From assembly GCA_021372355.1 (NCBI GenBank), contig JAJFUQ010000205.1, forward strand, positions 1 to 58,674: a DNA stretch of 58,674 nt, in the 5' to 3' direction. Position numbers and translations under genes: made by a program. This DNA comes from Nocardiaceae bacterium (lineage in GTDB: Bacteria > Actinomycetota > Actinomycetes > Mycobacteriales > Mycobacteriaceae). The notes below the pieces were generated by a model. That model saw only the letters and a list, made by a program, of their open reading frames with translations. It did no database searches and was not told the DNA's origin. Of this stretch, positions 39,867 through 48,933 are shown piece by piece; position 1 is the first letter of the stretch, and every line of letters begins with the position of its first letter.

Positions 39867-42002
39867 TTACCGCTGGAACACTCCGCCGAACCGGTTCGTC
39901 GTCGTCGTGGTTTGACCTGGAATCGAAGTGTCCGTCGCGCCTGGGCTATTCGACGGCGCTGGGGTACTGGTGGCCGATACATCGCGGCAGATGAAGCCGG
40001 TGCAGACGCGCGTCGTGTCCGCTGCCTTCGAGGTGGTCGGGCCGGAGTAGTCCGGAACACCGGCCACGCCGTTGATCGGCGCAGGCGTCGGGAAGCTCTC
40101 GATGTCTGTGCCCTCGAGAGCGCCGTCCATCGTGTACTTCCAGATGTCCGACGGAAGCGTCGAACCCCAGATCGAGCCACCCCACGAGTTGAGGGCGGCC
40201 TTCGCGTCGAAGGAACCGACCCACACCGCGGTTGACAGCGACGGGGTGTATCCGACCATCCAGCCGTCCTTGTTCTGGCCGGTGTCGCCGTACTGCGCGG
40301 TTCCGGTCTTGGCAGCCGACGGACGACCACCGGCGAGCTGGTGGTTGTTCGAGTACGCCGCGATCGGACGCAGGGCCGCGGTCACGTTGTCCGCGACCGC
40401 CGCGCTGACCTCACGATCGCCCTTGGGGGTCTTGCGATCGAGCAGAACCGCACCGTCGGCCGTCGTGACCTTCTGGACGAAGTACGGCTTGTGGTAGATA
40501 CCCGAATTCGCGAAGGTGGCGTAGCCGGAGGCCATGTCGATCGGGCGGGTCAGGTACTGACCCAGGATGATTCCAATCTGCGTGCCCGAACCGTCCGCCT
40601 CTTCCAGAGTCTTCTTCACGCCCGGCAGCGACTTCGCGACACCGACGCGGTGCGCCATGTCCTTGACCTTGTTCGGGCCGTCGTCGAGCGCGAGCTCCAT
40701 ACGCACGAAGCTCGTGTTGAGCGACCGCTTCGTGGCCTCGGCGATCGTGCAGACACCGCAGGAGGCGCCTTCACTGTTGTTGATCGTCACGCCGTAGATC
40801 GACAGCGGCGAACTGTCGTACATCGTCGCAAGCGACTTGCCCGCCTCGAGGTTGGCCGCGAGACCGAAGGTCTTGAACGACGAACCGGTCTGCAGCGCGG
40901 CCTGGGCCCAGTCGAGACCGGCTCCCTTATCACCGCCGTAGTACGCGCGAACCGCACCTGTCTTGGGGTCGATCGAAACCACCGCGGCACGAAGGTTCGA
41001 CGGCTGACCGTCCAAAGTCTGCTTCACGCCCTGCTCAGCTGCCTCCTGGGCTGGCGCGCTGATCGTCGAGACGATCTGCAGACCCTCGGTGTTGAGCTGC
41101 TGCTCGGTAATGCCGTTGTCGTTGAGTTCCTTGATGATCTGCGCCTTGAGCAGACCCTTCGGACCCGCGTCCTCCGCCGGGTTCGGCAGATCCTTGATCT
41201 TGACGAAGTCCGTCGGGTAGGTCTCCTTGGCGCGGTCCGCTGCGGACAGGTTGCCCATCTCGACCATGCCGTCGAGGACGTAGTTCCAACGAGCCTTCGC
41301 GCCCGTCGGGTTGGTCTCCGGATCCAACGCCGTCGGCAGCTGGATCGACGCCGCGAGAACGGCGCCTTCGGCGACAGTCAACTTCTCGACCGGCTTGTTG
41401 AAGTAGGCCTTCGACGCGGCCGCGATGCCGTACGCACCACGCCCGAAGTAAATCGTGTTCAGGTACGCCGCGAGGATGTCGTCCTTGCTCCACTCGCGCG
41501 CCATCTTCGTGGAGACGACGAGTTCGTGCATCTTGCGGAAGATCGTGCGGTCCGAGCCGACCAGCGCGTTCTTCACATATTGCTGAGTGATCGTCGAACC
41601 ACCGCCGGCGCTCTCCCGGCCGAGCAGGTGGTCACGCAGAGCACGGGCGAAACCGGTAACCGAGAAGCCCGCGTTCTCGTAGAACGTGCGGTCCTCGGCA
41701 GCGAGCACGGCCTGCTGGACCTGCTTGGGCACCTGGTTCAACTGGACGCTGGTGCGGTTGCCCTCCGGCGGGATCACCCGCGTGATGACGGTCTTGCCGT
41801 CATCGCCGAAGATCGTCGCAACCTGGTTGGTCTTGATGTCGTTCGGGCCTGGCACCGAGACGATCAAGTAGCTGAGAACGAACGTGACGATCGGCAGCAC
41901 GATCAACACGACCGCGGCGATGACGAGCCACTTCCTCCACTTCCGCTTCGGTGCGGCGGGACCGGACGCAGCCGCGTCCGGGGCGCTGTTCTCAGTGCTC
42001 AC
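39867..42002 (-). CDS. ponA: class A penicillin-binding protein, PonA1-like
   Basis: 711 residues from a GTG with AGGAG upstream. A cytoplasmic tail and one membrane helix (about 25-48) precede the GT51 domain: catalytic Glu103 in AAEDRTFYENAGF, then GGSTITQQYVKN and KDDILAAYLNTIYFGRGAYG. The transpeptidase domain has Ser374-x-x-Lys (TGSSFKTF), KRSLN and KTGTAQ. It polymerises and cross-links peptidoglycan outside the membrane. The Ser/Thr/Pro-rich tail is low-complexity. Flanked by DUF5318 and GT87 genes as in M. tuberculosis Rv0049-Rv0051. A second close homologue lies at 45725-47887. Confidence 0.95.
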   Translation of the reverse strand: MSTENSAPDAAASGPAAPKRKWRKWLVIAAVVLIVLPIVTFVLSYLIVSVPGPNDIKTNQVATIFGDDGKTVITRVIPPEGNRTSVQLNQVPKQVQQAVLAAEDRTFYENAGFSVTGFARALRDHLLGRESAGGGSTITQQYVKNALVGSDRTIFRKMHELVVSTKMAREWSKDDILAAYLNTIYFGRGAYGIAAASKAYFNKPVEKLTVAEGAVLAASIQLPTALDPETNPTGAKARWNYVLDGMVEMGNLSAADRAKETYPTDFVKIKDLPNPAEDAGPKGLLKAQIIKELNDNGITEQQLNTEGLQIVSTISAPAQEAAEQGVKQTLDGQPSNLRAAVVSIDPKTGAVRAYYGGDKGAGLDWAQAALQTGSSFKTFGLAANLEAGKSLATMYDSSPLSIYGVTINNSEGASCGVCTIAEATKRSLNTSFVRMELALDDGPNKVKDMAHRVGVAKSLPGVKKTLEEADGSGTQIGIILGQYLTRPIDMASGYATFANSGIYHKPYFVQKVTTADGAVLLDRKTPKGDREVSAAVADNVTAALRPIAAYSNNHQLAGGRPSAAKTGTAQYGDTGQNKDGWMVGYTPSLSTAVWVGSFDAKAALNSWGGSIWGSTLPSDIWKYTMDGALEGTDIESFPTPAPINGVAGVPDYSGPTTSKAADTTRVCTGFICRDVSATSTPAPSNSPGATDTSIPGQTTTTTNRFGGVFQR

Positions 42003-42028
42003 AGGTGCCTTCTCCTGATCGTCGTTGA

Positions 42029-42463
42029 CTAGTCGGTCGCCGCACGGCGGTTGGGGGTTTCAGTCTTTGCCGAAGTTCGAGTCCGGCGCGCCTTCGGAAC
42101 GGGTACCGCGCCCATCACGTAAGACTGCACGAGGTGGTTCCAGCTGCAGGTCCGGCAGACCTCGACGACGTGCACCGAGAACTCGTCCCGGGACATCGCG
42201 AGCTGCTGGAGTTCCGCGTTGGTACGAGCCGATCCGGAGACAGGTCCCAAGGTCTCGCCATAGACCCAGGAAACAAGAGTCAGCTGTTCCTTACGGCAGA
42301 TCGGGCAGAGCACTTCGCTGGGGCGACCGTGAAACTTCGCCGCCCGCAACAGATACGGACTAGCGTCGCATACTTCGCTCACTCCGACCCGACCCGCGTA
42401 CACAGCCGCGAGTAGGGACCTGCGCTGGAGCGCAAAGTCCACAATCTGCCGCTGGAGTCGCAC
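42029..42463 (-). CDS. DUF5318 family protein (Rv0049-like)
   Basis: 144 residues from a GTG at 42463; the frame is open upstream, but the family starts at (M/V)RLQRQIVDFALQRRSLLA. Conserved features are GVSEVCDASPYLLRAAKFHG and two CxxC pairs, LCPICRKEQLTLVSW and EVCRTCSWNHL, suggesting a zinc ribbon. This is the M. tuberculosis Rv0049 family, always near ponA1; function unknown. It lies 26 bases upstream of ponA and is probably co-transcribed with it. Confidence 0.85.
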   Translation of the reverse strand: MRLQRQIVDFALQRRSLLAAVYAGRVGVSEVCDASPYLLRAAKFHGRPSEVLCPICRKEQLTLVSWVYGETLGPVSGSARTNAELQQLAMSRDEFSVHVVEVCRTCSWNHLVQSYVMGAVPVPKARRTRTSAKTETPNRRAATD

Positions 42464-42546
42464 CTGTTCAATGTACGACGCGACGACGACCCTTGTACTC
42501 GGCGCGGGATGATTGGTCGGACGACTTGGCGTCCTACGATCCGGGT

Positions 42547-42849
42547 GTGTCACCTCGCAATGAAGATCGATCCCGCGCCAGCAGCGTGGATCGTGCCGAA
42601 GCTCTTGCCGCGATATCGCGCGGCTATTCACAACACACCTTCGGATACGAGGAGTACCGCGACCGCGTGAAGCGGGCAAATGAGGCACGCACGCGCGAAG
42701 AGCTCTACCTGGTCGTCCGCGATCTCGAACTCGATGGCACGCTTCCCGAGGATTACGACGACCGGAGCGGCCGCTCCCGCTCGCTCGTGCCGCTCCTACT
42801 GCTCATCGTCCTGATCCTGCTCGGTGTCCTCGCCGTGCTGGTGCTGTAG
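42547..42849 (+). CDS. short DUF1707-like membrane protein
   Basis: 100 residues from the GTG at 42547, which lies six bases after TACGAT, a leaderless pattern; the frame is open further upstream. The N-terminal part (SSVDRAEALAAISRGYSQHT, then FGYEEYRDRVKRANEARTRE and LVVRDLELDG) follows the DUF1707 pattern. A single C-terminal helix, LVPLLLLIVLILLGVLAVLVL in outline, anchors it. It faces away from the DUF5318/ponA operon and precedes a second, larger DUF1707 protein. Confidence 0.72.
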   Translation: MSPRNEDRSRASSVDRAEALAAISRGYSQHTFGYEEYRDRVKRANEARTREELYLVVRDLELDGTLPEDYDDRSGRSRSLVPLLLLIVLILLGVLAVLVL

Positions 42850-42870
42850 CGCAGCTTTACACTCCTGGAC

Positions 42871-43746
42871 ATGAGCGTCTTCGGCAGGAACGAGCGAGCC
42901 ACCGACTTTGATCGGGCGGCTACCTGCACAACTCTCGACAACGCCTACGGCCAGGGCCAGCTCGACACCGCCGAGCACGGCAACCGGGTCGCGGCGGCGA
43001 TGAAGGCGAAGACGCTCGGCGAACTCGACCAACTGACCGTCGACCTGCAGCGCTCGGGCGTCAACCCCGGGTACTCGCAGCCGATGTCGTCGTACGCGCA
43101 GCCGAGCGCGACGTACGCGCAGCCGTCCTACGCCCAGCCCTCGACCTTGATGCGCAGTGGACGCCCCTCCGGGATCGGGCTCGCGGTCGTGGGAGTCATC
43201 GTCGCGGTCGTGGTCGGCCTCGGTGGCCTGTTCGTGTTCAGTTCGGTCGGCAACTCGGGTTCCTCGGCCGGCGGCGGCTTCTTCGGCGGCGGAGATCCGA
43301 TCGTCGTCGCAAAGGTCGACCTCATGACGGCCGACGGACTCCACAAATTGATCGAGAACGCCAAGGACCGATTCGGCGACACCACCTTCGACGAGGTCGT
43401 CATCTATCCCGAGTACGCGATCTTCACGCGGTCGGTCCCCAACGAGCCGAATCGGGCGACGCGATACACCTGGCGCGGCGGTTTCGACGAGGGAAGTCCG
43501 ATGCCGCGAATTTCCCAGGATGCTCCGGTCGACCTCGCGCAATTGAACGTCGATGCGGCGGTCGGACTCATGTCTGGAGCCCCTCAGTCACTCAACGTGC
43601 GCGACGTCACGTCGCGATATTTCATCATCGGCGGATCATTCGGGCCGCTGCGCGTCTACGTTTCCAACGCATATTCCGAAACCGGTTACCTCTCAGCAGG
43701 TCTCGACGGAACTGTGCAGTCCGTGTACCCGAACGAACCGCGCTGA
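42871..43746 (+). CDS. DUF1707-type single-pass membrane protein (Rv0048c-like)
   Basis: 291 residues. An N-terminal DUF1707-like domain (RATDFDRAATCTTLDNAYGQ, then GQLDTAEHGNRVAAAMKAKT and LGELDQLTVDLQ) is followed by a QP/Tyr/Ser-rich linker, one membrane helix (IGLAVVGVIVAVVVGLGGLF) and an extracellular domain of about 150 residues. Position between DUF5318/ponA and padR/ino1 matches M. tuberculosis Rv0048c, although orientation to its neighbours should be checked. Function unknown; the family may tune envelope processes. Start ATG 21 bases after the previous stop, so probably one operon. Confidence 0.8.
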   Translation: MSVFGRNERATDFDRAATCTTLDNAYGQGQLDTAEHGNRVAAAMKAKTLGELDQLTVDLQRSGVNPGYSQPMSSYAQPSATYAQPSYAQPSTLMRSGRPSGIGLAVVGVIVAVVVGLGGLFVFSSVGNSGSSAGGGFFGGGDPIVVAKVDLMTADGLHKLIENAKDRFGDTTFDEVVIYPEYAIFTRSVPNEPNRATRYTWRGGFDEGSPMPRISQDAPVDLAQLNVDAAVGLMSGAPQSLNVRDVTSRYFIIGGSFGPLRVYVSNAYSETGYLSAGLDGTVQSVYPNEPR

Positions 43747-43829
43747 AACAACCCCTTCCAAGACACCCCCAAAACCTCGGTTTCTGTTAACCGTACGGTC
43801 GTTTTGTCGTGGCCTGACCGTTCCTTTTT

Positions 43830-43846
43830 TATATCGCGGCGATATA
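43830..43846. promoter_or_regulatory. TATATCG-N3-CGATATA dyad, probable PadR operator
   Basis: A perfect 7-3-7 inverted repeat 72 bases before the PadR GTG. The same CGATATA half-site appears upstream of the other PadR gene in this window. Likely autoregulation of the padR-ino1 operon. Confidence 0.7.
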
Positions 43847-43917
43847 GTGGGGAATCGCATCTAGTAGTTAGGTGCGTTGAAAATTCCAGGCTGAGAATGC
43901 GATCAAGGAGGTGGCCC

Positions 43918-44487
43918 GTGCTAGAGCTCGCTGTACTCGGGTTGCTTCAGGAATCGCCCATGCATGGCTATGAGCTGCGCAAGCGGCTCACCGGCCTGCT
44001 GGGAGCGTTCCGCGCCTTCTCGTATGGCTCCCTGTACCCGGCCTTGCGCCGGATGCAGGAAGAAGGGCTGATCGCCGAAGACAACGGCCCCGACGGTGCG
44101 GTCGTTCGGCGAGCACGACGGGTGTACGAACTGACTCCCCTGGGACGGACCCGGTTCGCCGAGCTGGTCTCCGATACCGGGCCGCAGAACTACACGGACG
44201 ACGGTTTCGGCGTCCATCTGGCCTTCTTCAACCGCACGCCGGCGGAAGCCCGGATGCGGATTCTCGAAGGCCGGCGTCGCCAGGTCGAGGAACGGCGCGA
44301 GGGACTGCGCGATGCGGTCCGCCGCGCCAGCGGTTCTTTCGACCGCTACACCCGCCAGCTCCACCAGCTCGGTCTCGAGACGAGCGAACGAGAAGTGCGC
44401 TGGCTAAACGAACTGATAGCAGCAGAACAGACATCCCCGGACAACATCGCCGGGGAAGAAGAAGAAAAAAGGAGAACCAGGAAGTGA
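43918..44487 (+). CDS. PadR family regulator (Rv0047c-like)
   Basis: 189 residues from a GTG with a strong AAGGAGGT ribosome site. The winged helix is [20 protein letters not shown], then [20 protein letters not shown] and [10 protein letters not shown]; the C-terminal helices ([20 protein letters not shown]) give the PadR/Vir dimer domain. The [10 protein letters not shown] opening is typical of the regulator upstream of ino1 in mycobacteria (Rv0047c). It overlaps ino1 (GTGA) and is co-transcribed with it. A perfect 7-3-7 dyad lies in the leader. Confidence 0.93.
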   Translation: MLELAVLGLLQESPMHGYELRKRLTGLLGAFRAFSYGSLYPALRRMQEEGLIAEDNGPDGAVVRRARRVYELTPLGRTRFAELVSDTGPQNYTDDGFGVHLAFFNRTPAEARMRILEGRRRQVEERREGLRDAVRRASGSFDRYTRQLHQLGLETSEREVRWLNELIAAEQTSPDNIAGEEEEKRRTRK

Positions 44488-45575
44488 GTGAGAAGGACAC
44501 CGCGGTCCGCGTGGCCATCGTGGGCGTGGGGAACTGCGCCTCATCCCTGGTCCAGGGCGTTGAGTACTACAAGGATGCAGACGACACGGCCACTGTGCCG
44601 GGCCTGATGCATGTTCGCTTCGGCGATTACCACGTCAAGGACGTGAAGTTCGTCGCGGCGTTCGACGTCGACGCGAAGAAGGTCGGTTTCGACCTCTCGG
44701 AAGCGATCTTCGCCAGCGAGAACAACACCATCAAGATCTCGGACGTGCCGCCCACCGGCGTCACAGTCCAGCGTGGCCCGACCCTTGACGGCATCGGCAA
44801 GTACTACGCGCAGACCATCGAGGTCTCCGACGCAGAGCCGGTCGACGTCGTTCAGGCCCTCAAGGACGCCAAGGTCGACGTCCTCGTTTCCTACCTGCCG
44901 GTGGGTTCTGAGGAAGCTGACAAGTTCTACGCGCAGTGCTGCATCGACGCTGGAGTCGGATTCGTCAATGCGCTTCCGGTCTTCATCGCGTCGGACCCGG
45001 TCTGGGCGAAGAAGTTCGAGGACGCCGGCGTCCCGATCGTCGGTGACGACATCAAGTCGCAGGTTGGTGCCACCATCACCCACCGCGTCATGGCGAAGCT
45101 GTTCGAGGACCGCGGTGTCGTTCTGGACCGCACCTACCAGCTGAACGTCGGTGGAAACATGGACTTCAAGAACATGCTCGAGCGTGAGCGCCTGGAGTCC
45201 AAGAAGGTTTCGAAGACGCAGGCCGTCACCTCGAACCTCACCGGACCGCTGTCGGGCAAGATCCACGACCGCAACGTGCACATCGGCCCGTCGGACTACG
45301 TCCAGTGGCTCGATGACCGCAAGTGGGCGTACGTGCGCCTCGAGGGTCGTGCCTTCGGTGACGTGCCGCTGAACCTCGAGTACAAGCTCGAGGTCTGGGA
45401 CTCGCCGAACTCGGCCGGCATCATCATCGACGCTGTCCGTGCGGCCAAGATCGCCCTCGATCGCGGCATCGGCGGCCCGGTGTTCCCGGCGTCGGCGTAC
45501 CTGATGAAGTCCCCGCCGATCCAGATGGAAGACACTCAGGCTCGCACCGAGCTCGAGACCTTCATCTACGGCTGA
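44484..45575 (+). CDS. ino1: inositol-3-phosphate synthase
   Basis: 363 residues from a GTG overlapping the padR stop. Features of myo-inositol-1-phosphate synthase are clear: [20 protein letters not shown] with the NAD-binding loop, [40 protein letters not shown] and [12 protein letters not shown]. It converts glucose-6-phosphate to inositol-3-phosphate with NAD, feeding phosphatidylinositol, PIMs and mycothiol in actinobacteria. Matches M. tuberculosis Rv0046c. A strong hairpin follows 14 bases after the stop. Confidence 0.97.
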   Translation: MSEKDTAVRVAIVGVGNCASSLVQGVEYYKDADDTATVPGLMHVRFGDYHVKDVKFVAAFDVDAKKVGFDLSEAIFASENNTIKISDVPPTGVTVQRGPTLDGIGKYYAQTIEVSDAEPVDVVQALKDAKVDVLVSYLPVGSEEADKFYAQCCIDAGVGFVNALPVFIASDPVWAKKFEDAGVPIVGDDIKSQVGATITHRVMAKLFEDRGVVLDRTYQLNVGGNMDFKNMLERERLESKKVSKTQAVTSNLTGPLSGKIHDRNVHIGPSDYVQWLDDRKWAYVRLEGRAFGDVPLNLEYKLEVWDSPNSAGIIIDAVRAAKIALDRGIGGPVFPASAYLMKSPPIQMEDTQARTELETFIYG

Positions 45576-45589
45576 CCTGCAAAGACATA

Positions 45590-45623
45590 TCGGGCAGGAC
45601 TCTTCGCGGAGAGTCCTGCCCGA
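45590..45623 (+). terminator. terminator hairpin after ino1
   Basis: TCGGGCAGGACTCT and AGAGTCCTGCCCGA form a perfect 14-bp stem around TCGCGG. No long T-run follows. Confidence 0.85.
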
Positions 45624-45646
45624 CGTGCATTCAGGGGAAACGATTT

Positions 45647-45702
45647 GAGGCTGTGAGAGCGCTGCCATCGATATATGTCGATGGCGGCGCTCTCACAGCC
45701 TC
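45647..45702. terminator. long 25-bp hairpin, probable bidirectional terminator
   Basis: Left arm 45647-45671 (starting GAGGCTGTGAGAGCGCTG) and right arm 45678-45702 pair at 24 of 25 positions around TATATG. It lies between the convergent ino1 and PBP genes, 22 bases from the latter's stop. Confidence 0.85.
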
Positions 45703-45724
45703 TTACCGTTTCGGAGCTCCGAGA

Positions 45725-47887
45725 TCAGCCGACCGGGACGAAGAACCCGGGGAAGATCTCGACCTGCTTCTTCTCGGCGGGAGCGGCCGGCGCATCCGGC
45801 TTCTTCGCCGTACCGCCTCCGCCTCCACCGCCGCCGGTGCCACGACCGCCCGAACCACCGCTCGTACCGACGTACGAGTTGGACGGAACGCCCGCCTGTC
45901 CACCGATCGGGTCAGGCCACGGGAACGACTCGACGTCGGTGCCTTCCAGCGAATCCTCCATGGTCAGCTGCCAGATGTCGGACGGAAGACCCGAACCGTA
46001 GATCGGTCCTCCCCAGCTGTTGTAGATCGGCTGGCCGTCGGCTTTACCGACCCACACTGCGGTGGACAGCGACGGCGTGTAGCCCACCATCCAAGCGTCC
46101 TTGTCGTCACCGGTGTCGAGGTACTGGGTCGTTCCGGTCTTCGCCGCTGCCGGACGTCCACCCCACAGGTTGTGGTTTCGCGACCACGCCGGGATGGGGA
46201 GCATCGCCTGGGTGAGGTTCTCCGCGACCGCCTTGGGAACGGTCTGCTTGCCGGCGTCGCCACCGTTGTTGAGCAGCACCTCACCGTCGTTGGTGACGAC
46301 CTTCGACACGAAGAACGGCTTGTGGAACACACCCGACGCGGCGAACGTGGCGTACGCCGACGCCATGTCGATCGGTCGACTTTGGTACTGGCCCAGAATG
46401 ATTCCGGTCTCCGGCTCGCCGCCGTTCTCACTGAGCGACTTGCCCGGGACGCCCGGAATGTGCTCCGGAATACCTGCCGCGTGGGCCATGTCCGCGATCT
46501 TCTGCGGACCGTTCTCCATGCTCAGCGCCAGTCGGTAGAAGGCCGTGTTCAGCGATCGCTTGAACGCCTCGGCGATCGTGCACCTGCCGCAGCTTTCGCC
46601 GTCGACGTTCGAGATGCGAATGCCGTGGACCGTGAGCTCCGAGCTGTCGTAGCGCGCCGAGAGCGGGATTCCGTCCTTGAGCGCCGCCGCGAGGCCGAAC
46701 GTCTTGAACGACGAACCGGTCTGCAGCGGAGCCTGCGCGAAGTCGAGTCCGGCTCCGTCATCACCGCCGTAGTAGCCCTTCACGGCACCCGTGCGCGGAT
46801 CGATCGAGACAACCGCGGTGCGCAGCTCCTCGTCCTCACCCTTCATGCTCTGCTTCGCAGCGTCCTCGGCGGCCTGCTGGACCTTCGGATCGATCGTGGT
46901 CGTGATCTTCAGTCCGAGAGTGTCGATCTGCTTCTGCGTGATGCCGGCTTCGGCGAGTTCATGCAGCACCTGCGTGCGGATGTGTCCCTCCGGCCCCGGT
47001 GCTTCACCGCCGGCCATCTGCGACAACGGGATGATCTTCGGGAACCCGGCGTTGTCGCGGTCGGCCTGCGTGATCGACTTCATCGAGACGAGGCCGTCCA
47101 TCACGTAGTTCCAGCGCAGCTTGAGCTCGTTGAGGTGCGTTTCCGGGTCTAGCGCGGAAGGACTGCGGATGACCGACGCGAGAACCGCGCCCTCCTCCAC
47201 CGTGAGCTTGCCGACCGGCTTGCCGAAGTAGGCCTGCGAGGCCGCCGAGACGCCGTAGGCGCCACGACCGAAGAAGATCGTGTTGAGGTACGCCGCGAGG
47301 ATGTCGTCCTTCGACCACTCGCGCGTCATCTTCGTGGCCAGCACGAGTTCCTTGAGCTTGCGCGTGATCGTGCGCTGCGAGCCGACGAACGCGTTCTTCA
47401 CATACTGCTGCGTGATCGTCGAACCACCGCCGGCGCTTTCCTTGTCGAGTGCGTTGTCCCGCGCCGCGCGCAGGATGCCGCTGATCGAGAACCCGCTGTT
47501 CGTGTAGAAGTCTCGGTCTTCCGCCGACAGCATGGCCGCTTGGACCTGCTTCGGCACGTCCGAGAGCTTGACCTCGACGCGGTTGCCCTCCGGCGGGACG
47601 ATCTTCGCCACAACGGTCTTGCCGTCGTCCGCCACGATCGTCGCGACCTGGTTGACGGCCATATCCGCGGGACGCGGGATGTCGCTGCCGGCGTAGGCGA
47701 TTGCGAACAGGGCCGCCGGCACTACGAGAGCGAGGACGACAAGCGCGACCAAGACGCGCAGCCAGAGGCGGCGGCGCCGTCGAGGTGGCTGTCCGTTGTC
47801 ATTGGTCGTCGGGGGCAGATCATCGACGGGAGGTTTCGCGTCGAAAAGGGTGGCTGAGTTCAATGGTCTTCCTAACGCTCCCAGCAT
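45725..47887 (-). CDS. class A penicillin-binding protein, second PonA1-like paralogue
   Basis: 720 residues from ATG 47887; a TTG at 47863 with AGGAAG upstream is an alternative start. Domain order as in ponA: Arg-rich tail PPRRRRRLW, one helix (43-66), GT51 with Glu123 in SAEDRDFYTNSGF, GGSTITQQYVKN and FFGRGAYG, then transpeptidase TGSSFKTF, KRSLN and KTGTTQ. It ends in a Gly-rich linker and EIFPGFFVPVG. Close to the ponA product over its whole length, so a duplicate of the local PBP. Its role is peptidoglycan synthesis; division of labour with ponA is unknown. Confidence 0.93.
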   Translation of the reverse strand: MLGALGRPLNSATLFDAKPPVDDLPPTTNDNGQPPRRRRRLWLRVLVALVVLALVVPAALFAIAYAGSDIPRPADMAVNQVATIVADDGKTVVAKIVPPEGNRVEVKLSDVPKQVQAAMLSAEDRDFYTNSGFSISGILRAARDNALDKESAGGGSTITQQYVKNAFVGSQRTITRKLKELVLATKMTREWSKDDILAAYLNTIFFGRGAYGVSAASQAYFGKPVGKLTVEEGAVLASVIRSPSALDPETHLNELKLRWNYVMDGLVSMKSITQADRDNAGFPKIIPLSQMAGGEAPGPEGHIRTQVLHELAEAGITQKQIDTLGLKITTTIDPKVQQAAEDAAKQSMKGEDEELRTAVVSIDPRTGAVKGYYGGDDGAGLDFAQAPLQTGSSFKTFGLAAALKDGIPLSARYDSSELTVHGIRISNVDGESCGRCTIAEAFKRSLNTAFYRLALSMENGPQKIADMAHAAGIPEHIPGVPGKSLSENGGEPETGIILGQYQSRPIDMASAYATFAASGVFHKPFFVSKVVTNDGEVLLNNGGDAGKQTVPKAVAENLTQAMLPIPAWSRNHNLWGGRPAAAKTGTTQYLDTGDDKDAWMVGYTPSLSTAVWVGKADGQPIYNSWGGPIYGSGLPSDIWQLTMEDSLEGTDVESFPWPDPIGGQAGVPSNSYVGTSGGSGGRGTGGGGGGGGTAKKPDAPAAPAEKKQVEIFPGFFVPVG

Positions 47888-48009
47888 TGGGCGGGCCGAG
47901 GCCGACCGTAACCTGCGTCACGTGGTCCGCCCAAGGGCCGACACTGCGAGATGCGGGAACGCCGCCCTATCGTGACCGCATCGCCGATGGGGCGTTAGTT
48001 ACCCGAGAC

Positions 48010-48453
48010 TCAGGCGATGGAAACGTACAGCTCGATCGAGGTGTCACTCACGAAGCGTTCGATGTCGACGCCGAACGTGCGGGTGATGAGGCCTTCCGAT
48101 TCCGCACGGCGGATTTCCGCCCATGCCGTACGGGTGAGGTCGTAGGGCTTGCCGGACACGGTGACCTTGGCGTACCGACCAGCCGGAATGCGCGTCAGAA
48201 GGTCGCCCTCCTCGGCTTCCTCGGCGGTGTCGCACGCATAGCCGAGTACTGCGGCACCGCCGGAGCCCTGCGCCATGTATGCGGCCACGCGCGCACCGCC
48301 GCGGCCGCGATCGAGGTAGCGGTCCCACGTGTAGTTGATGAGGTCGAGGTCCTTCGGCGTCACGCCGCGGCCGGACAGCGGCAGCGCGTAGCCCGCGACG
48401 AAATAGCCTGGAAGATCGACGAATTCGACCGAGTTCACGACCGGCGCGCTCAC
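48010..48453 (-). CDS. GyrI-like / AraC-effector-type small-molecule binding protein
   Basis: 147 residues. A two-repeat barrel pattern is suggested by VEFVDLPGYFVAGYALPLSG in the first half and RIPAGRYAKVTVSGKPYDLT with IELYVSIA at the end, typical of stand-alone GyrI-like effector-binding domains. Such proteins bind small hydrophobic or toxic molecules, and some hydrolyse them. It overlaps the upstream paralogous gene by four bases, so the two are coupled. Confidence 0.72.
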   Translation of the reverse strand: MSAPVVNSVEFVDLPGYFVAGYALPLSGRGVTPKDLDLINYTWDRYLDRGRGGARVAAYMAQGSGGAAVLGYACDTAEEAEEGDLLTRIPAGRYAKVTVSGKPYDLTRTAWAEIRRAESEGLITRTFGVDIERFVSDTSIELYVSIA

Positions 48454-48902
48454 TTCTGTTCCTCCGCGATCGCCACGTAGACCTCGACTTTGTCGCGCGA
48501 CGGATACTGCTCGAAATCACCGGTGTAAGCGCGCTTGATCAGGTTGCGCTCTTCCGCCTCCCAGATTCGCGTCCACAGCCCCGCGATCACGTCACCCAGG
48601 TTGGCACCCGAATCGGTGAACAGCGCATATTTGCCGGCCGGGATCCGCGCCAGGATGTCACCCGGTTGCAGGTCGTCGATGGTTGTGCACTGGTAGCCCA
48701 GGATGTGGGTTTGGTAGGACTCCATCTCCGGCAGGAAGTCGATGTACGCCGTTCCGGTCGGTCCCGGCAGCTGACGGGTCAGCATCTCGCGCCAGGCCTG
48801 CTCAACCCGAACGCGGCGAACACCTTCGATCGCCATTGCCGGACTTCGAAGTACAGTGCCCGCGACCAGCGTCTCCGGCCGCTCGACCACGCTAAACGTC
48901 AC
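48450..48902 (-). CDS. GyrI-like / AraC-effector-type small-molecule binding protein
   Basis: 150 residues, paralogous to the following gene: MTFSVVERPETLVAGTVLRS opens the first repeat, then GYQCTTIDDLQPGDILARIPAGKY-type core and KVEVYVAIAEE at the C-terminus. It begins 31 bases after the sugB stop on the same strand, so the pair may be the last two genes of the sugar-importer operon. Whether they sense a sugar-related ligand is not known. Confidence 0.72.
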   Translation of the reverse strand: MTFSVVERPETLVAGTVLRSPAMAIEGVRRVRVEQAWREMLTRQLPGPTGTAYIDFLPEMESYQTHILGYQCTTIDDLQPGDILARIPAGKYALFTDSGANLGDVIAGLWTRIWEAEERNLIKRAYTGDFEQYPSRDKVEVYVAIAEEQK

Positions 48903-48933
48903 TCGAGCACTCCAACTCAGATTCCGTTTCCGA

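Noticed and set aside
43790..43798. CCGTACGG palindrome upstream of padR
   Set aside because: Short and GC-rich, and not repeated elsewhere at promoters here; the 7-3-7 dyad nearby is the better operator candidate.
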